Source: an uncultured Bacteroidales bacterium (lineage in GTDB: Bacteria; Bacteroidota; Bacteroidia; Bacteroidales; UBA932). From it: 64,000 bases of DNA. Positions 35,132-43,159 of this stretch are shown one piece after another. The first letter of the stretch is position 1, and every line of letters starts with the position of its first letter. The notes beneath the pieces were generated by a model, which did not search any database, was not told the DNA's origin, and saw only the letters and a program-made list of their open reading frames with translations. The stretch spans positions 1 through 64,000 of the forward strand of contig CAKUVD010000001.1 of the NCBI GenBank assembly GCA_934695325.1. Reading direction: 5' to 3'. Both the position numbers and the translations under genes were made by a program.

Positions 35132-35284
35132 TTATTTCCATTCGAAACGGAACTTTGCCTTATCTGAAGATTTCTTGGAGGGAACAGGTCTCACATCAAT
35201 ATTTGCCGAATCTTTTGCTGCTTTTCTAACAGCTTCGGCAAATTTACCTGAGACTATTACTTTATGTTCACTTATTCCCAACAT
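35132..35284 (-). CDS. Small 50-aa protein paired with the GNAT gene
   Basis: The frame is open to 35332, but a near-consensus promoter lies at 35302-35333, so translation must begin downstream of it. The ATG at 35284 (MLGISEHKVIVSGKFAEAVR) is 12 nt after the probable transcription start. The product is basic, with a predicted helix then a lysine-rich tail ending KAKFRFEWK. Its size, position and 18-bp spacing from the GNAT gene suggest an antitoxin or cofactor. No known family recognised. Confidence 0.6.
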   Translation of the reverse strand: MLGISEHKVIVSGKFAEAVRKAAKDSANIDVRPVPSKKSSDKAKFRFEWK

Positions 35285-35301
35285 TTCACTTTCAATTTTT
35301 A

Positions 35302-35333
35302 CAAATATATGCATTATGCTGGAACATTCCAAA
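35302..35333 (-). promoter_or_regulatory. Promoter of the small gene-GNAT operon
   Basis: Minus strand: TTTG (35333-35330), 20 nt, TATATTTG (35309-35302). This is a full match to the Bacteroidetes consensus, and it fixes the start codon of the small gene at 35284. Confidence 0.8.
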
Positions 35334-35503
35334 CCAAAATCTTACAGATTCGGTGGCTAGACATCTTGCAAATACTTCAAAATCATCGTGCTATAAATAT
35401 CTTTCTCAAAGATAATCTTTCTTGAAGATATTAGCGGCTTTTATCTGCATATGCTGTTACACGCTGCTATACAAGCATAGATCTGTATTCCGATTGTTCG
35501 GAA

Positions 35504-36679
35504 TCAGTAGTTCAGTCCGAAGGCCCAGAGAGGAATGACGTTGCCCTGGGCGAACTCTATGTCGTCCTTCACGACGTAGGCGTCCGGGACGTTCTCGATC
35601 TGTCTCTTCCCTTTGTTCCTGCCGCCGACCTCAAATGTGCATCCCCCGATAACAAAATCAGAAAGACGAGAGGATATCACGTCATTCTTTACTCGCATCT
35701 GATTGTAGAAGAAAGTCTCCCTCATATTTCCGACATCGGTCTTTCCTCCTGACAGGACGGACATCAAGCTTGGGTTGTCAATATAGACCTTCTCGACCTT
35801 CCCAAGGCCTCTCATCCCGCCGGTATCGTCCCTGAGCTGTCCTATCAGCTGTGCTCTCTCCAGAAGGGCGAGATAGTCCTGGACGCTATTCCTGCTGATG
35901 CCAATCTCCGTAGCCAGACTATCCGCATTAGGCTTGTATGGTGCGAGCGTTGAAATGACTGCAAGCATTTTCTTGAGCTTCTTTGCCGTGGACGCTTTCA
36001 ATTCTGCGTATTGGGCGATGTCGGACTCTATTGTCTTAGTTATGACATTCTGCATCCTCATCGGGAAGTCGCCCTCTATTGCGAATGGATAATAGCCTTC
36101 AGAAAGATACTCTCTGAAAACTGGAAGAGGGTGCAGTAGACCTTCGATATGTGCTTTTCCTCCAAGTATGTCTTCCAGGGAATATGTCGGAGTGGAAATG
36201 TGATGAAACAATCCAAGATATTCCCTGAAGGACAATCCATACATCGTGTAGTGCAGAACCCTGCGGCTCAGGTCGGCAACTCCCTCAATGATGTCAAGCA
36301 CAGAGGAGCCTGTGAAGATCACCCGCATATCCGGATGGGTGTCATAGATCTGTTTGAGTTCCCGTGCCCAGTCCGGATATTTGTGAACCTCATCTATGAC
36401 GAGGAGACGTCCTGCCTCTTTAGAAAATTCATCGGCCACTTCGACGAGTGTATGAGTGCTGAAATATGTATGGTCGGCAGATATGTATAGAGCCTTGCTG
36501 TCTGCCATCTGTGTTTTCACATATTGCAGGACCATAGTCGATTTGCCGACGCCTCTGGCTCCGGTGATGGCAACCATACGTGCGCTCCAATTCACGTCAT
36601 CATAAAGATAACGGTGAAAATCGCTGGTCGTCAATTCCAGCTGCAAACGCATATAAGCATATAATGACTCGTCCACCAT
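35504..36679 (-). CDS. AAA_14/DUF4143 ATPase
   Basis: An ATPase of the AAA_14 plus DUF4143 family, common in Bacteroidales and archaea. Walker A is TGARGVGKSTMVLQ, Walker B LLVIDEVHKYPDW and sensor VIFTGSSVLDI. The C-terminal domain has the winged-helix-like SLATEIGISRNSVQDYL and the nuclease-like stretch SDFVIGGCTFEVGGRNKGK. The frame extends to 36724, but a promoter at 36706-36738 lies over that region, so MVDESLYAYM at 36679 is the start. It is a solitary accessory gene between fnlC and the GNAT pair; function unknown. Confidence 0.82.
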   Translation of the reverse strand: MVDESLYAYMRLQLELTTSDFHRYLYDDVNWSARMVAITGARGVGKSTMVLQYVKTQMADSKALYISADHTYFSTHTLVEVADEFSKEAGRLLVIDEVHKYPDWARELKQIYDTHPDMRVIFTGSSVLDIIEGVADLSRRVLHYTMYGLSFREYLGLFHHISTPTYSLEDILGGKAHIEGLLHPLPVFREYLSEGYYPFAIEGDFPMRMQNVITKTIESDIAQYAELKASTAKKLKKMLAVISTLAPYKPNADSLATEIGISRNSVQDYLALLERAQLIGQLRDDTGGMRGLGKVEKVYIDNPSLMSVLSGGKTDVGNMRETFFYNQMRVKNDVISSRLSDFVIGGCTFEVGGRNKGKRQIENVPDAYVVKDDIEFAQGNVIPLWAFGLNY

Positions 36680-36705
36680 AATCGTGCTGTTCTTTGAATT
36701 CTCAG

Positions 36706-36738
36706 CAAAGATAGTGATTTTCACTCATTGAAAGCAGA
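36706..36738 (-). promoter_or_regulatory. Promoter of the AAA_14 gene
   Basis: Minus strand: TCTG (36738-36735), 21 nt, TATCTTTG (36713-36706). The -7 box is consensus and the -33 box weak. It sits over the first codons of the longer frame and decides the start at 36679. Confidence 0.6.
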
Positions 36739-36752
36739 GTTTTCTATAAAAT

Positions 36753-36802
36753 TGCACTCAATCAGTGCACAAACCGGTCAAATCGTGCACTTATCGAGTG
36801 CA
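36753..36802. repeat. Two palindromes TGCACT-N5-AGTGCA spaced 33 bp
   Basis: Perfect 6-bp arms at 36753-36769 and 36786-36802, centres 33 bp apart (about three helical turns), between the end of fnlC and the AAA_14 promoter. They could be protein-binding sites, or weak hairpins ending fnlC; neither is followed by a long T run. Confidence 0.75.
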
Positions 36803-36807
36803 TTTTC

Positions 36808-37998
36808 TCAGAACTTCCTCCAGACCATCTTGTTGACGATGCCGACGTAGGACTGGATGATCTTGACGACCTTGGTGGAGACATTCTCGTCCATGTAGTC
36901 GGGCACGGGGAGGCCGTTGTGGCCGTTCCTGCAGAGCTCGACGGCGGTGTCCACGGCCTGGAGCAGCGATTTCTCGTCAATGCCGGCGATGATGAAGTCG
37001 CCCTTGTCGATGGCCTCTGGGCGCTCCGTGCTCGTGCGGATGCAGACGGCAGGGAACGGATGACCGACGCTGGTGAAGAAGCTGGACTCCTCAGGGAGTG
37101 TGCCGGAGTCGCTGACCACGGCGAATGCGTTCATCTGGAGGCAGTTGTAGTCGTGGAAGCCGAGCGGCTCGTGCTGTATCACGCGCGGATCCAGCTTGAA
37201 GCCACTTGATGCGAGGCGATTGCGGCTGCGCGGATGGCAGCTGTAGAGGATCGGCATGTCATATTTCTCAGCCATCCTGTTTATGGCATTGAACAGGGAC
37301 AGGAAGTTCCTCTCGGTGTCGATGTTCTCCTCGCGGTGGGCGGAGAGCAGGATGTACCTCCCCTTCTCGAGTCCGAGACGCCTGTGGACGTCGCTCGCCT
37401 CTATCTCGGCGAGGTTTGCGTGGAGGACCTCCGCCATCGGGGAGCCGGTGACGTACGTGCGCTCCCTAGGCAGGCCGCAGTCGGCGAGATACCGGCGGGC
37501 GTGCTCCGAGTACGCCATATTCACGTCGGAGATGATGTCCACGATGCGGCGGTTCGTCTCCTCGGGGAGGCACTCGTCCTTGCACCGGTTGCCGGCCTCC
37601 ATATGAAAGATGGGAATGTGCAGCCGCTTGGCCCCGATGACGCTGAGGCACGAGTTCGTGTCACCGAGGACGAGCACGGCGTCCGGCTTCACAGCAACCA
37701 TCAGCTTGTAGCTCTCGGAGATGATGTTGCCCATCGTCTCGCCGAGGTCCTTTCCGACAGCATTCATATAGACCTCCGGCTCTCCGAGCCTCAGGTCACG
37801 GAAGAATATGCCGTTCAGGTTATAGTCATAGTTCTGGCCGGTATGCGCCAGTATCACGTCGAAATACTGGCGGCATCTTGTGATGACGGCCGCCAGGCGT
37901 ATGATCTCCGGGCGGGTCCCCACGATTATGAGGAGCCTGATCCCGCCGTTGTCCTTGAAATGAATGTCGGAATAATCAAATTCAGTGGTCTTTTCCAT
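36808..37998 (-). CDS. fnlC: UDP-GlcNAc 2-epimerase-type enzyme of L-FucNAc synthesis
   Basis: A 396-aa non-hydrolysing UDP-sugar 2-epimerase (WecB fold). Motifs: IVGTRPEIIRLAAV (about 26-39), LGDTNSCLSV, FHMEAGNRCKDE, LLSAHREEN and VSDSGTLPEESSFF. In third place after fnlA and fnlB it matches FnlC/WbjD/Cap5G, which makes the last step to UDP-N-acetyl-L-fucosamine. The RCKDE-PEETNR pattern is that of the FnlC branch rather than WecB itself. It starts 12 bp after fnlB. Confidence 0.9.
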   Translation of the reverse strand: MEKTTEFDYSDIHFKDNGGIRLLIIVGTRPEIIRLAAVITRCRQYFDVILAHTGQNYDYNLNGIFFRDLRLGEPEVYMNAVGKDLGETMGNIISESYKLMVAVKPDAVLVLGDTNSCLSVIGAKRLHIPIFHMEAGNRCKDECLPEETNRRIVDIISDVNMAYSEHARRYLADCGLPRERTYVTGSPMAEVLHANLAEIEASDVHRRLGLEKGRYILLSAHREENIDTERNFLSLFNAINRMAEKYDMPILYSCHPRSRNRLASSGFKLDPRVIQHEPLGFHDYNCLQMNAFAVVSDSGTLPEESSFFTSVGHPFPAVCIRTSTERPEAIDKGDFIIAGIDEKSLLQAVDTAVELCRNGHNGLPVPDYMDENVSTKVVKIIQSYVGIVNKMVWRKF

Positions 37999-38010
37999 AA
38001 TGTTCTGTCT

Positions 38011-39249
38011 CTATTTGTGCTCGACCCTGTCGGAGTATGTGTCCGGCCTTTCCGGGTTGAACACCTCGTTGCAATACATCACCGTCACCAGGTCCTCTGT
38101 ATCGGAGAGGTTGATGATGTCGTGGGTATAGCCGGGAAGCATAATGACGGACTGCATCCTGTCGCCGCTCACCTCGTACTCAAGCACTTCGTCCGAGCCT
38201 TCCTTCCGAAGCCGGATGAGACCGTGCCCGCTCACCACGATGAACTGCTCCCACTTGGTGTTGTGCCAGTGCTCGCCCTTGGTGACGCCGGGCCTCGATA
38301 TGTTCACGCTGACCTGGCCGCAGCTGGGCGTGTGCACAAGCTCCGTGAACGAGCCGCGGCCGTCCGCATTCATCTTCAGGTCGAAGATGGCTTTCTCCTT
38401 TGGAAGATAGCTGAGGTACGTGCTGTACAGGCGCCTTGCGAACGAGTCCGCAGGAATCTCGGGGATCATCAATGTCCTAGGCATATCCGCGAACTTGTGA
38501 AGCAGGGCGACAATTTCGCCGAGCGAAGCCCTATGGGTGACGGGACAGTAGCAGTAGCGCCCCTCGGCTGACGGGTGGACATCCAGCCCCTCGAACTCGC
38601 AGCGGTGCTCTTCGCCCTTCAGTGAGAGGAGCATCTCGTCCACGAGGTCGTCGATGTAGAGCAGCTCAAGCTCCACGCTTGGATCGTTTACAGTGATGGG
38701 CAAATCATTGGCGATATTGTTGCAGAACGTGGCCACCGCGCTGTTGTAGTTTGGGCGGCACCATTTGCCGTACAGGTTGGGGAAGCGGTAGACCAGCACC
38801 CTGGCGCCAGTCTCCCTTCCGTACTCCAGGAACAGGTCCTCGCCGGCCTTCTTGCTGCGGCCGTACTCGCTGTCACCGAAACGTCCTGTCAAGGATGCCT
38901 GCTGTGAACTGGAGAGCATCACGGGGCATCTGTTTCCGTGCTTTCTCAGCGTATCGAGCAATGTGGAGGCGAAGCCGAAGTTGCCCTCCATAAACTCCGC
39001 CTGGTCCTTCGGCCGGTTCACGCCCGCGAGGTTGAACACGAAGTCCGCCTCGGCGCACCATTCATCCAGCTGTTCCGGGGACGAGTCTATGTCATATTCA
39101 AGGACCTCATCGACGGACGGCGTCTCCGCCATCCCCTGGCCGGCCGGCGCGATGCCGTAGCAGCGGGCCTTCCCGTCGCGGATGTTCCTCAGCTGGGCGC
39201 ACAGGTTCTTTCCCACGAACCCCCTTGCGCCTGTGACGAGTATCTTCAT
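38011..39249 (-). CDS. fnlB: UDP-sugar reductase with C-terminal cupin domain (FnlB/WbjC/Cap5F)
   Basis: A 412-aa bifunctional enzyme: an extended SDR (GARGFVGKNLCAQL at the N-terminus; catalytic YGRSKKAGE, about residue 122) and a C-terminal cupin (HWHNTKWEQFIVVSGHG, about 320-336). It performs epimerisation at C-3 and reduction at C-4 in the UDP-L-FucNAc pathway, after FnlA and before FnlC. The domain combination is diagnostic. The ATG overlaps the fnlA stop by one base. Confidence 0.92.
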   Translation of the reverse strand: MKILVTGARGFVGKNLCAQLRNIRDGKARCYGIAPAGQGMAETPSVDEVLEYDIDSSPEQLDEWCAEADFVFNLAGVNRPKDQAEFMEGNFGFASTLLDTLRKHGNRCPVMLSSSQQASLTGRFGDSEYGRSKKAGEDLFLEYGRETGARVLVYRFPNLYGKWCRPNYNSAVATFCNNIANDLPITVNDPSVELELLYIDDLVDEMLLSLKGEEHRCEFEGLDVHPSAEGRYCYCPVTHRASLGEIVALLHKFADMPRTLMIPEIPADSFARRLYSTYLSYLPKEKAIFDLKMNADGRGSFTELVHTPSCGQVSVNISRPGVTKGEHWHNTKWEQFIVVSGHGLIRLRKEGSDEVLEYEVSGDRMQSVIMLPGYTHDIINLSDTEDLVTVMYCNEVFNPERPDTYSDRVEHK

Positions 39250-40298
39250 TACCTTGCGAGATTTTCGATTCCGTTCAGCTCGTTCCGGATGTATTCCAGG
39301 GATGCGATCTTCGCCTTCGTCTCATCGAGGTCAAGGCGGCGGGTGTTGTTCGAGTTGAACTCCTCGATGCCGGCGCGCTTCGTGTCGCCCTTCGTGAAGT
39401 ACTTGTCGTAGTTCAGGTCGCGGTTGTCGGCAGGGACGCGGTAGAAGTCGCCCATATCCTCCGCCTTGGCGCACTCCTCCTTGGTGAGGAGAGTCTCGTA
39501 CATCTTCTCCCCGTGGCGGATGCCGATGACCTTGATGGCCTCCTTCCTGCCGCCGAACAGCTCGCATACCGCCTCGGCCTGCGTCCTGATGGTGCACGCC
39601 GGCGCCTTCTGCACGAGGATGTCGCCGTTGCGCCCGTGCTCGAACGCGAACAGCACGAGGTCCACCGCCTCCTCGAGCGACATTATGAATCTGGTCATAT
39701 TGGGCTCGGTGAGGGTGATCGGGAGGCCGCTCCTTATCTGCTCGATCCACAGAGGGATGACACTGCCTCTGGAGCACATCACGTTGCCGTACCTGGTGCA
39801 GCATATCCTCGTGTTCCGGGAGTTGCGGCTCTTCGCCACGGCCACCTTCTCCTCGATCGCCTTGGTGATGCCCATCGCGTTGATCGGGTACGCCGCCTTG
39901 TCGGTGGACAGGCAGATCACCGCACCGACGTTGTTCTCCACGGCCGCCGTAAGCACGTTGTCCGTCCCGATCACGTTCGTCCTCACGGCCTCCATCGGGA
40001 AGAACTCGCAGCTCGGGACCTGCTTGAGGGCGGCGGCGTGGAAGATGTAGTCAGTGCCCGGCATCGCCGAGCGGACGCTCTCCAGGTTCCTCACGTCGCC
40101 GATGTGGAACTTTATCTTGTCCGCCACGTCGGGGAACTTCGCCTGGTACTCGTGGCGCATATCGTCCTGCTTCTTCTCGTCGCGCGAGAAGATCCTGATC
40201 TCCGCGATGTCGGTCCTGAGGAAGCGCCTCAGCACGGCGTTGCCGAAGCTGCCGGTGCCGCCGGTGATCATCAATGTCTTTCCTGCAAAAATGCTCAT
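39249..40298 (-). CDS. fnlA: UDP-GlcNAc 4,6-dehydratase/5-epimerase (FnlA/WbjB/Cap5E)
   Basis: A 349-aa SDR of the CapD/FlaA1 short form, the first step of UDP-L-FucNAc synthesis. It has ITGGTGSFGNAVLRRFL (NAD site), FHAAALKQVPSCEFFPMEAV, LSTDKAAYPINAMGITKA and TRYGNVMCSRGSVIPL. The frame runs back in phase to a TTG at 40448 through a GC-rich low-complexity leader that encodes nothing conserved. The ATG at 40298 (MSIFAGKTLMITG) is the family start. Confidence 0.92.
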   Translation of the reverse strand: MSIFAGKTLMITGGTGSFGNAVLRRFLRTDIAEIRIFSRDEKKQDDMRHEYQAKFPDVADKIKFHIGDVRNLESVRSAMPGTDYIFHAAALKQVPSCEFFPMEAVRTNVIGTDNVLTAAVENNVGAVICLSTDKAAYPINAMGITKAIEEKVAVAKSRNSRNTRICCTRYGNVMCSRGSVIPLWIEQIRSGLPITLTEPNMTRFIMSLEEAVDLVLFAFEHGRNGDILVQKAPACTIRTQAEAVCELFGGRKEAIKVIGIRHGEKMYETLLTKEECAKAEDMGDFYRVPADNRDLNYDKYFTKGDTKRAGIEEFNSNNTRRLDLDETKAKIASLEYIRNELNGIENLAR

Positions 40299-40451
40299 AT
40301 ATTTTCTCTGTTTACGTTGTTCTCTAATGTCAGCGGAACCCGCCCCGGCGTTGTGCGACCGCGGGGACGCCGCGACGCAAGCCCCTGCCGGGCAGCCCTT
40401 TGCGCCTCTGCGCGCCGCTCCGGGCCGGGGGGGGGCAGGTTGGGGCAATCC
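40299..40451 (-). promoter_or_regulatory. Very GC-rich leader of fnlA with a C9 tract
   Basis: 153 bp between the AAA_14 gene and fnlA, far richer in GC than either neighbour. On the coding strand it contains nine C (plus-strand G9 at 40427-40435) and several self-complementary pieces such as CTGCCcGGCAG. No promoter motif is evident. It may fold as an mRNA leader. It has no stop in the fnlA frame, so an N-terminally extended product is conceivable, though its sequence is unlike any protein I know. Confidence 0.4.
40427..40435 (-). repeat. C9 homopolymer tract upstream of fnlA
   Basis: Nine C on the coding strand (G9 on the plus strand), 130 nt before the fnlA ATG, in non-coding or leader DNA. 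Confidence 0.75.
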
Positions 40452-41726
40452 TTAAAGGCATAGCCATTTCCAGACCGGAATGACTTTAATTATATGTCCA
40501 TCAGCATCAATCGTGTCCTGCTGGTCTCGCGTGATAATTATAGCGGAATAATCCTGATTCTTGTTCAAGAAACTGGTCAATGCGTTCACCTCGCGCTCGT
40601 AAGTAGAACTGTCCGATAAAGAGAAGGACACTTGTATCACCTGTCTTTCAGAAGGAATGCAGAAATCAATCTCCACATTCCTGCTATAGTAATAGAGCAA
40701 TGTCTCTTCCGGAGTGTTTCTATATCTTCGGTTGAGTTCATCTGCGACCACATTCTCCAGAAGCTTGGTCTCACCGTTATATAGGAACAGGTTCAGCAAG
40801 CCGTTGTCCACCATATACCTTTTCTGGATAGTGGACTGCTCTGAGACCGAAGATGCGAAATTAGGGACTCCAAAAAACAAATAAGCCTCCTCCATATAAT
40901 CGAGATAGTCCTTGAGCACAGGGATACTTATGCGGTCACCGCTTGAGCATATTATATGGTGCAGCCTGGTCAATGATGATGGCTGCATTACGCTGTCTGC
41001 CAATTTCTTCGCCAGGAGACGAAACACTCTCGGATTACGGATTCCATTTCTTTCAACGATATCTCCGACCAGAATTTTCTGATATAAAGAATTCAGGTAT
41101 TCCCGTTTATCATTCAGAGCAAAAGACTCAGCGACACCACCACCTTTAAAATATTCGTCAAAGCACTTCGATATACGGGAGCACACTGTGGAATTGTACT
41201 GCCAATTGGCATCCAGATTCACCTGCTTATAGTCTAGGTATTCCCTGAATGAAAAAGGGAACACCTCTTTAGGTATGAACCTGCCGCCTAGAGATGAGGC
41301 TATTTCACGACTCAGCATCCTGGCATTGCTTCCAGTTATCATAACCCTGTATTTGGAGTCCGCAAGTCGTCTCGCAAATCTCTCCCATCCTGTAATATTC
41401 TGTATCTCATCGAGATATATGAGCGGAGTCCGTTCCGGATATAATTCACGATACGCATCCAAGATCTCCCCCAACTCTGCGGAGCCGGCAAAAGAGAGAC
41501 GCTCATCCTCAAAGTTGATATATAGAATATCCTCTTTCGATTTGCCTTCAAACTTTATCTTGCTCTGTATATCTTGGTAGAGGAGATATGACTTTCCAGC
41601 ACGTCGTAAGCCCACTAGGACATAATTGGCATTTGATTCGAAATCGAAATCTCTTTTGACCACAGAGTACTGCGGCACGGAGACTTGTTTTTCTATAATA
41701 ATAGTTTTAATAATTTGTTTATCCAT
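40452..41726 (-). CDS. AAA_14/DUF4143 ATPase (second copy)
   Basis: A 424-aa ATPase of the same family as 35504. Walker A is GLRRAGKSYLLYQ (about 38-50), Walker B PLIYLDEIQNITGW, sensor VMITGSNARML, and FPFSFREYLDYK is the typical DUF4143-linked segment. The C-terminus has VEIDFCIPSERQVIQVSFSL, a degenerate nuclease-like core. It interrupts the ugd-fnlA order of the glycan operon. It has its own promoter flanked by repeated sites (41739-41779). Function unknown. Confidence 0.83.
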   Translation of the reverse strand: MDKQIIKTIIIEKQVSVPQYSVVKRDFDFESNANYVLVGLRRAGKSYLLYQDIQSKIKFEGKSKEDILYINFEDERLSFAGSAELGEILDAYRELYPERTPLIYLDEIQNITGWERFARRLADSKYRVMITGSNARMLSREIASSLGGRFIPKEVFPFSFREYLDYKQVNLDANWQYNSTVCSRISKCFDEYFKGGGVAESFALNDKREYLNSLYQKILVGDIVERNGIRNPRVFRLLAKKLADSVMQPSSLTRLHHIICSSGDRISIPVLKDYLDYMEEAYLFFGVPNFASSVSEQSTIQKRYMVDNGLLNLFLYNGETKLLENVVADELNRRYRNTPEETLLYYYSRNVEIDFCIPSERQVIQVSFSLSDSSTYEREVNALTSFLNKNQDYSAIIITRDQQDTIDADGHIIKVIPVWKWLCL

Positions 41727-41738
41727 ATAAAGCGTAAG

Positions 41739-41779
41739 TATACTTTACAAATATACCAAATTATCCTAAACTATACTTT
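41739..41779 (-). promoter_or_regulatory. Promoter with two repeated operator-like sites
   Basis: Minus-strand -7 box TATATTTG (41755-41748); the -33 box is poor. The octamer TATACTTT (plus strand) occurs at 41739-41746, over the likely start point, and at 41772-41779, over the -33 region, 33 bp apart. Both are near-palindromic (AAGTATACTT; AAACTATACTTT). This is the layout of a repressor or autoregulator binding around its promoter. Confidence 0.55.
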
Positions 41780-41815
41780 ATGTTTTTGCAATGTGTTTCT
41801 AGAAAAGGAACCTAT

Positions 41816-43099
41816 TCAGTCCCTTCTGAAGATGTCGCGGGTGTAGACCTTGTCCTTTATGTCGTCGAGGCAGGTATCGTAGCGGTTCGCAATGACCGCA
41901 CGGGACTTGGCCTTGAACTCGGCCAGGTCGTTCACCACCTCGCTGCCGAAGAACATTGTCCCGTTCTCCAGCGTCGGCTCGTAGATTATCACCTTAGCGC
42001 CCTTCGCCTTGATGCGCTTCATTATTCCCTGGATGGCGGACTGACGGAAATTGTCAGAGTTCGACTTCATCGTGAGACGGTACACACCTACAGTCACATC
42101 GCACTCGCGGCTGCTGTTCCACTCGCTGGACGCTGTATAATATCCGGCCTTGGCGAGAACCTGGTCCGCAATGAAATCCTTTCTCGTGCTGTTGGAATCC
42201 ACGATGGCCTGGATGAGATTCTCAGGCACATCGTTGTAGTTCGCAAGAAGCTGCTTCGTATCCTTCGGCAGGCAATATCCGCCGTAGCCGAATGACGGGT
42301 TGTTATAATGAGAGCCGATGCGAGGATCCAGGCAGACGCCATCTATAATAGACTTCGTGTCAAGGCCTTTCATCTCCGCATAAGTATCGAGTTCATTGAA
42401 ATAGCTTACCCTCAGCGCCAGATATGTATTGGCGAACAGCTTTACGGCCTCCGCCTCGGTCGTACCCATAAACAGGACATTGACATCCTCCTTCAGAGCA
42501 CCTTCCTTTATTATATGTGCGAACGTGTGCGCAGCCTCCTCAAGGGCAGGATCGTCAAACCCGACAATGATGCGGCTAGGATAGAGATTGTCATACAATG
42601 CCTTGGACTCGCGCAGGAATTCCGGGGCGAAAATGATGTTAGGCATCACGACCTTCATAGTGCCGTCTGCAAGGCGTTCCCTGTATGAGAACTTTTCGCG
42701 GACTGACGCCGTATACCCCACAGGCACAGTCGATTTGATGACCATAACAGCCTCAGGATTGACCTTCAGCACCAGTTCGATAACCTCCTCCACGTGCGAA
42801 GTATCGAAAAAATTCTTCTTGCTGTCGTAATTGGTCGGTGCTGCGATGACGACGAAATCGGCGTCACTGTAAGCGGCCGCTCCGTCAAGCGTCGCAGTGA
42901 GATCCAGAGGCTTCTCAGCCAAGTATTTCTCGATGTACTCGTCCTGGATAGGTGAAACTTTCTTGTTGATCTTCTCCACCTTCTCCGGAATCACATCGAC
43001 GGCTGTCACCTTATGATGCTGCGAAAGAAGCGTCGCTATGGAAAGCCCCACATAGCCCGTGCCGGCCACCGCGACCTTTATATCCTTAATGTCTTTCAT
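41816..43099 (-). CDS. ugd: UDP-glucose/UDP-sugar 6-dehydrogenase
   Basis: A 427-aa NAD-dependent nucleotide-sugar dehydrogenase that oxidises UDP-glucose (or a UDP-HexNAc) to the uronic acid. It has [19 protein letters not shown] (NAD site), [31 protein letters not shown] and the catalytic-cysteine loop [11 protein letters not shown]. The short-form sequence resembles Ugd of enteric capsule loci. The ATG at 43099 (MKDIKDIKV) is preferred over the longer frame to 43144. A uronic acid in the glycan is implied. Confidence 0.92.
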   Translation of the reverse strand: MKDIKDIKVAVAGTGYVGLSIATLLSQHHKVTAVDVIPEKVEKINKKVSPIQDEYIEKYLAEKPLDLTATLDGAAAYSDADFVVIAAPTNYDSKKNFFDTSHVEEVIELVLKVNPEAVMVIKSTVPVGYTASVREKFSYRERLADGTMKVVMPNIIFAPEFLRESKALYDNLYPSRIIVGFDDPALEEAAHTFAHIIKEGALKEDVNVLFMGTTEAEAVKLFANTYLALRVSYFNELDTYAEMKGLDTKSIIDGVCLDPRIGSHYNNPSFGYGGYCLPKDTKQLLANYNDVPENLIQAIVDSNSTRKDFIADQVLAKAGYYTASSEWNSSRECDVTVGVYRLTMKSNSDNFRQSAIQGIMKRIKAKGAKVIIYEPTLENGTMFFGSEVVNDLAEFKAKSRAVIANRYDTCLDDIKDKVYTRDIFRRD

Positions 43100-43159
43100 A
43101 TCTTTAAATCTTATATTCCAGTCAAAACGAAAGTGCCAAGACACTTCATATATTACACC

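Noticed and set aside
37234..38571. A 445-codon plus-strand reading frame opposite fnlB and fnlC
   Set aside because: It is antisense to two clear enzymes, has low-complexity V/D/R-rich sequence without motifs, and arises from high GC content, which removes stop codons. The same applies to 39513-40463 and to the long frame at 43013-44050.
40299..40448. Fifty-codon N-terminal extension of fnlA
   Set aside because: It is in frame but encodes proline/arginine/glycine-rich low-complexity sequence starting at a TTG; the family start fits the ATG at 40298.
41780..42295. Plus-strand frame at the end of ugd
   Set aside because: Antisense to the conserved C-terminus of ugd and without recognisable protein features.
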